IMG/VR virus record: IMGVR_UViG_3300034418_006037
Span: 1 to 64,000 of that record
Length of the DNA stretch: 64,000 nt
Strand: one strand, 5' to 3'
From: a virus
Shown here piece by piece: positions 59,519 to 64,000 of this stretch (position 1 is the stretch's first letter; each line of letters begins with the position of its first letter). The position numbers were made by a program, and so were the translations under genes. Below the pieces are notes generated by a model that worked only from the letters and a program-made list of their open reading frames with translations, had not been told where the DNA came from and made no database searches.

Positions 59519-61557
59519 TGGCAAACAGAAAGCAAGGATATTTGGACAAAGCTAAGCGCCAAATGAAAAAGAAAGGAACTGTCGGCGCATTCACAGAATA
59601 CTGCGGTGGTAAAGTTACAGATAAGTGTATAGAACGTGCACTAAATAGTAACGACGATACTTTACGCAAGCGTGCACAATTTGCTAAGAACGTTAGAGCA
59701 AAAGACGGGGGAGCAAAACCTCTGCCTGGGGGTATTATGCAGCCCATAGGGTACGGTGCATTCAAGTTCCATGGCAACAAGCATGATGAAGCAGGTATGG
59801 GTTCTGACAGCGGTATCATACTTGAAGAGGGTGGTAAGAAGAAGCCAGGCCTTGAAGTAGAAGATGGTGAGCTGCAAGTAGATGTTAATACCAAAGATGG
59901 TAAGAAGGAATACATAGTGTCGGATTACATCAAAAATCCTGCTACTGGTAACACACTTGCCGAAGATCTAGAAAAGGAACTAGCAAAAGCTAAGAACAAC
60001 CAAGAAGCAGCTAAGATTACTGCACGCTACGTAAGACTGAATGAAAAGCTTCGCGGAGAAGAAGGGGAACCTGAATCAGTAGAGAAGCCCAGAGAAAAAG
60101 CACAACTGGGTAAGAGACGCAAGCAAAAGAAACAGTACGAGCAGGACATGGCAGACTACGAAGAAAGCTTGTCTGAATTTGAGGAAAAGCAATCTGCTTA
60201 TGAAGATGAAAAGAAAGCTGTTGAAGAAAGAAACAAGAAGATACGAGAGGAGAATAAAAAAGCTAAAGAGGACTACGAGGCTAAAGAAGCTAAGAGGAAG
60301 GAGATTATAGAGAGGAACGAGAAGCTTAGGAGTGAGCGTGGAGCTGCTGGAGCAATTCAAGAAACAGATCCTAATACGGGAGAGCGTATATACGGTGAGA
60401 CTGTGGTTAACAGCGGTAACCGGGCAGATAAAATGAGGGACTGGTATAACAGGATGACTGAAGAGCAAGGTTCGCTGCCAGAAGACGTAGATAGATTTGA
60501 CTTCTCAGAATATATGACTGATGGAGAGTTTGATCCTTCTAAATTTGATACTACAGAAGCTAAGGACTCTTTTAGAAGTTGGTACAATGAGCTAGACGAT
60601 GACCTGGTTACAGGTAAAATAGCGTCTGACAATCAGGGTAGAGACCTGATATTCGGTGATCAATGGTATAGCAGGCATCTATTGGAAAGACCTGGTGCTC
60701 CAGAAGCAGAGCCAGAGTACAAGCCGGAGGAGGATTTGGAGGCTCCTACATTTGAAGGTGAAAGACCCGATAAGCCAGCAGATCTACCTAATCAGTTTAG
60801 GCCTCGAATGCCGGGAACCATGTTACAAATGGCTGGTCCTATAGCTGCTTTACAGTCTATGCAAGCTGCGAATCTTATGAAGCCGGAGTATGCTAGGGAA
60901 GTACGTATGGGTCGTACAAACTTAGATCCAGAACGTGCAGCAGCAGCTCAACAATCTCAAGGAGCAGCAGCTGGTATAACATCTTCTATGTCTGGTCCCG
61001 GAGCACTAGCTATGCAGCAAAAGAATTTGGCTGCAGGTCAACAAGCTCAACGTAATATTAATGACCAGGAAAGCAGAGCCAACTTACAAATAGCCAACAC
61101 GGAAAAAGGTATCAATGCAGGTATTAGACAACAGAATGCTTCTAATGCTATGAAGGCTAGTGAATACAATGCTTCTGCTAAAACTAGAACAGCGGAACAG
61201 AATAGAGCAGTAAAGCTAGCTGCTATCAATCAGATGGGTAAGATTGGTACACAGACAGTTAAGGATTACAACCAGCAGTATGCTAACTTTGGGAGTGACA
61301 TGATGCAATATGGTCCTGTTGCAGCAGACTACTATGCTAATGTGTACAAAGGCAATACTCCCTTTAATATGGGTGCTAGAGATATAAATGTATCTGGAGC
61401 CGGAGCGGAAGAGCAGGTTGCTGATATTATGCAGAATCAGCAAGCATCTGAAATATTACCTGACTCAAACGACACCAATGAAGGTGGTAGGAAAGGCAGG
61501 TATGTGAAAAAGCCTGGGAAGATTCGTCGTAAGACTACAAGAAAGAGAAGAAGATGA
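59518..61557 (+). CDS. probable internal virion (cargo) protein 1
   Basis: Encodes 679 aa. A basic N-terminus precedes the motif 'KRAQFAKNVR..GGAKPLPGG' and 'GYGAFKFHGNKHDEAGMGSD'. A long charged coiled coil follows at ~190-280 (YEDEKKAVEERNKKIREENK), then a Pro/Glu linker and an Ala/Gln/Met-rich helical region (~440-560). The tail is Lys/Arg-rich (KPGKIRRKTTRKRRR). This composition fits head-lumen cargo ejected with DNA. Coupled to the next gene by ATGA. Confidence 0.6.
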   Translation: MANRKQGYLDKAKRQMKKKGTVGAFTEYCGGKVTDKCIERALNSNDDTLRKRAQFAKNVRAKDGGAKPLPGGIMQPIGYGAFKFHGNKHDEAGMGSDSGIILEEGGKKKPGLEVEDGELQVDVNTKDGKKEYIVSDYIKNPATGNTLAEDLEKELAKAKNNQEAAKITARYVRLNEKLRGEEGEPESVEKPREKAQLGKRRKQKKQYEQDMADYEESLSEFEEKQSAYEDEKKAVEERNKKIREENKKAKEDYEAKEAKRKEIIERNEKLRSERGAAGAIQETDPNTGERIYGETVVNSGNRADKMRDWYNRMTEEQGSLPEDVDRFDFSEYMTDGEFDPSKFDTTEAKDSFRSWYNELDDDLVTGKIASDNQGRDLIFGDQWYSRHLLERPGAPEAEPEYKPEEDLEAPTFEGERPDKPADLPNQFRPRMPGTMLQMAGPIAALQSMQAANLMKPEYAREVRMGRTNLDPERAAAAQQSQGAAAGITSSMSGPGALAMQQKNLAAGQQAQRNINDQESRANLQIANTEKGINAGIRQQNASNAMKASEYNASAKTRTAEQNRAVKLAAINQMGKIGTQTVKDYNQQYANFGSDMMQYGPVAADYYANVYKGNTPFNMGARDINVSGAGAEEQVADIMQNQQASEILPDSNDTNEGGRKGRYVKKPGKIRRKTTRKRRR

Positions 61558-63731
61558 GAAGAAAAAGAGCACAATTTGGTCAGGTCGTAAGTGGGTACGT
61601 AGATCCTACTCCAGAAGGTCTTGATAAAGCGTATGATAGACATATGGATAACCTCCTTATGAATGCAGCTATTAGAACAGAAGCTAACCAATTGAATTCT
61701 GCTCCTTTTGAAGGAGACAGAGAAGCTCGTAGGCAGCTCTTGGATAATACTGACAGAGCTCTTACTTCAATAACAGACAGTGCATCTTCTAATTATGGTA
61801 ACCTGTCTAATATGACAGCTGCTGTCACTAGAGCTTCTGCTGAGTATCAAAAAGGTTCTCAACCTATAAAGCAGAACTTAGAAAACTATACTGCTTATAA
61901 GAGCGAGCTAGATGAGCTGCTAAAAAACAAGAGGATAGACGCAGAAGACTACGAAGGTAGTTTAGATCTATCTACGCTCGGATACAATGGATTCTCCTAC
62001 GACGAAGCAGGTAACGCAATCAATATGTTTGAGGGTGTAAAAGCTTGGCAAATACCTGACATACAAAATCGTATCCGCCAGGCTTTGCAAGGGCTTAAGC
62101 CTGACTCTGTAATAACGTCGAATACTATACTTGGAGGTGAACAAGATGGTATGGTTACACTTAAGACTGCCTCAGGCACTACACAAGTAAGTGAAGAGAA
62201 AGTAAGAGCAGCTCTTCAGGGAGTCATGAACGATCCTGAGGTTCTTGGATACTACGGAAGGAAAGGAGAAATTAAAGCGGCTCGTATGGATGAGCCAAAC
62301 CTTAGACAGGAAATTGCTAGGATGATGGATGATGAGTCTAAGTCTTCCAATCCTGATCCGGAGAAAGTTGGTAGACTTTCTCAAGCTTTAGAGGCAGGAA
62401 ATATAGAGGAGATGCGGCAAATTGTTTCAGATGACATTAGAGACAATATACTTGGGACAATAACTGATGGAGCAGTAGAAGGAAACTCCTTCAGACAAAC
62501 ATCAAACACCACAGACAGATCTTATGATGAGTTGTGGATGACAAACTACAAGCAGAAACTTGCAGATGAGTCTTGGAAAATGCGTCAAGATTATGAAGCT
62601 GCACAAGCTGCAAAAACTGCAAAGACAACTGAGCCTGTAACGCCTAGTCAGCCCGGATTTGTAATCACAGAGGATGGAATAGTATATAGAAGAAGAGGAG
62701 GTGAATATGCTGGAGAGCTGCATAATGAAATAACTGCAGTTGAGGCAGAGCTTGAAGAGCTTCTTACTCTGTACGAAAATCCTCAGAATCAATTATCAGC
62801 TGAGGGAAGGGAATCTCTGGAGAGGCAAATAGAAGATAAAGCTACAGAAGCCAGGATGTTAAACATTACATTCCAAGATTTGTACAAGGACACACCACAA
62901 AATTTGCTAGACAATGATTCAGAGTGGGAAGCATTGCAGGAAGATGAACCATTTTCGTTTACTGGAGTAGGTGCTGCGGGTGGAGTTGGGATTTTACAGA
63001 CATTGCGCCGTCAAAACAAACAAAAACGGGAAAAAAGAGACTTCTTGATGCAAGAAGAATATGCATCACCTGTGGGTGAAAGCACTGTCATATCAACTAC
63101 ATACGTAGATCCTATGAGCCTTGGTTTGACTAAAGCGCAAGCTGATCAAATGGATGCTTTCTTTGAGGCAGGTATCAAGCCTACTCAAATGGTTTTAGAT
63201 CCTGTTACAGGCCAAACTATAACATATAAAGAATGGAAGGCCGGCAAAGATGCAAATGGTGATCGTAGACCTCAAGACCTTGTAGTTAAAGATGTTGCAG
63301 TATCTTACTCTGCACCTATAGGAGGTCAACCTACAGTAAGACTTTCTATGGCAAATAAAGATGGTCAAAGTGCATCACTTCTTGTTCCTGTAGGAAAAGG
63401 AAGTTACTTCGACATCCCTGGACTAAGCCAGTATTATGATAATCCAGGAGCTAAACTGGTAAGCGAGTTGCTTACTTATAAGCATGAGGGTCTTACAGAC
63501 ATAGATATGAACGATGGTCTAAAATGGGTGGGAGAATTCACAACAAATCCCAGCGATCCAGCTGCTCCAAAAGTTCAGCAAGGCGGCTATATAACTGCTG
63601 ATCTTACTACATCAGAAGGAGGGACTATAAGCATATACAACGCGCAAGGAGAACTTATTAATACTGTAGGCTTGCTTGATCCTAGATTACAGACCTTTGC
63701 AAAACTCTACAACATAAAACTTACTATATAA
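61554..63731 (+). CDS. probable internal virion (cargo) protein 2
   Basis: Encodes 725 aa. A basic start 'RRKRAQFGQVVSGYVDPTPE' echoes the tail of the previous gene. Residues 40-140 are helical, ~200-300 charged helices with 'EEKVRAALQGVMNDPEVLGY'. A C-terminal domain follows ('YVDPMSLGLTKAQADQMDAF'). No catalytic motif is seen. The stop and the next start overlap by one base, keeping the block translationally coupled. Confidence 0.55.
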   Translation: MRRKRAQFGQVVSGYVDPTPEGLDKAYDRHMDNLLMNAAIRTEANQLNSAPFEGDREARRQLLDNTDRALTSITDSASSNYGNLSNMTAAVTRASAEYQKGSQPIKQNLENYTAYKSELDELLKNKRIDAEDYEGSLDLSTLGYNGFSYDEAGNAINMFEGVKAWQIPDIQNRIRQALQGLKPDSVITSNTILGGEQDGMVTLKTASGTTQVSEEKVRAALQGVMNDPEVLGYYGRKGEIKAARMDEPNLRQEIARMMDDESKSSNPDPEKVGRLSQALEAGNIEEMRQIVSDDIRDNILGTITDGAVEGNSFRQTSNTTDRSYDELWMTNYKQKLADESWKMRQDYEAAQAAKTAKTTEPVTPSQPGFVITEDGIVYRRRGGEYAGELHNEITAVEAELEELLTLYENPQNQLSAEGRESLERQIEDKATEARMLNITFQDLYKDTPQNLLDNDSEWEALQEDEPFSFTGVGAAGGVGILQTLRRQNKQKREKRDFLMQEEYASPVGESTVISTTYVDPMSLGLTKAQADQMDAFFEAGIKPTQMVLDPVTGQTITYKEWKAGKDANGDRRPQDLVVKDVAVSYSAPIGGQPTVRLSMANKDGQSASLLVPVGKGSYFDIPGLSQYYDNPGAKLVSELLTYKHEGLTDIDMNDGLKWVGEFTTNPSDPAAPKVQQGGYITADLTTSEGGTISIYNAQGELINTVGLLDPRLQTFAKLYNIKLTI

Positions 63732-64000
63732 TGTCTGAAAAGGTTATAGATCCTTTCACAGGGCTAGAGGTTGTCAAGTCTGGTGTTGTAGACCCTTTCA
63801 CAGGGCTTAGCTATGACACTGCACCTGTTAAAGATGATACTCCTATCATGCCATCATCTACTGAGATGTTTCTTGATGGGGATCCAAATAGTTATCTAAG
63901 CTATGGTGTGCCTGTTCTTCCTGGGTTAGACATTGATGAGATGCGTGCTCAGCGTCAGTCTCGTGCAGAGAAGTGGGGCAGAGGATTGATGAAAGCTGGT
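63731..64000 (+). CDS. start of a further gene, probably a giant cargo protein (partial)
   Basis: Runs off the window end after 90 codons. Begins MSEKVIDPFTGLEVVKSGVV with a tandem 'V(I)DPFTGL' motif, then 'GLDIDEMRAQRQSRAEKWGR'. In crAss-like phages this position is followed by multi-thousand-residue virion proteins including a DxDGD RNA polymerase, and a 'RAQ.Q...W' stretch is familiar from them. Identity inferred from context only. Confidence 0.5.
   Translation, partial: MSEKVIDPFTGLEVVKSGVVDPFTGLSYDTAPVKDDTPIMPSSTEMFLDGDPNSYLSYGVPVLPGLDIDEMRAQRQSRAEKWGRGLMKAG

Noticed and set aside
1-64000. Reassigned TAG or TGA stop codons, as in some crAss-like phages
   Set aside because: Long genes are open under the standard code, and genes end normally with TAA, TGA and TAG; no need for recoding.
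1-64000. CRISPR array
   Set aside because: No regularly spaced repeats were seen; the only short repeats are the 16-bp initiation region and fibre-type coding repeats.
1-64000. Integrase, transposase or other mobile element
   Set aside because: No tyrosine or serine recombinase motifs or terminal inverted repeats were seen; the phage appears virulent within this window.

Overview
The window is a densely packed tailed-phage genome fragment, most likely a crAss-like (Crassvirales-type) podovirus of a Bacteroidota host, probably marine. The evidence is as follows. (1) The head and tail set resembles the crAss-like one: a 650-aa TerL, a 734-aa portal, a 496-aa major capsid protein, ring-type connector proteins, and a 2118-aa protein that opens with the muzzle/stabilisation-type signature (KGMFKDTARVDQPEGTMRDA). 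(2) Small crAss-type companions are present: an HU/IHF-like protein and a conserved 165-aa protein just before TerL, and a DnaA-domain-IV-like protein. (3) Bacteroidota-type promoter boxes TAnnTTTG occur and canonical Shine-Dalgarno sequences are scarce. (4) A giant virion protein carries GCTDxxAxNY repeats typical of marine Flavobacteriia surface proteins. Family assignments come from recognising sequences by eye; no database was searched.

Layout. From 1 to 11.9 kb, all genes read leftward. They include a Sak4-like ATPase, a DnaB-type helicase, an SF2 helicase, a DnaA-IV-like DNA-binding protein, a family-A DNA polymerase with 3'-5' exonuclease, a likely single-strand-binding protein, a 2H phosphoesterase, three tRNAs and several very small proteins. 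The segment 9.95-11.7 kb is unusual: tRNA-like fragments, pseudoknot-forming noncoding stretches and hydrophobic micro-ORFs alternate. An AT-rich divergent region (11.92-12.02 kb) separates the two arms.

From 12.0 to 64 kb, all genes read rightward. First come a small basic protein, a membrane protein, a roughly 240-nt highly structured leader or ncRNA, an amidase endolysin and a GroES-like cochaperonin. The DNA packaging and capsid block follows (14-27 kb). Then comes a very large array of surface and fibre-type proteins (27-50 kb), interrupted at 36-39 kb by a holin-type lysis group, a metallophosphoesterase and a ring protein. The 50-64 kb block holds crAss-type connector and muzzle proteins and probable internal (cargo) proteins. 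It ends inside the first 90 codons of another gene, which by analogy may encode a giant ejected protein or RNA polymerase.

How it works together. The left arm should copy the genome. The DnaA-like protein, helicase, ATPase, polymerase and SSB candidate form a nearly complete replisome without an obvious primase. The right arm builds and packages the virion and lyses the host. The fibre array shares a common N-terminal anchor (MAIK..D..ENQN..YP), suggesting interchangeable receptor-binding proteins. The most novel features are RNA-level: a tRNA with an 8-nt anticodon loop, a tRNA-sized non-tRNA cloverleaf beside it, an acceptor/T-arm minihelix lacking the D and anticodon arms, and the structured RNA in front of the endolysin.
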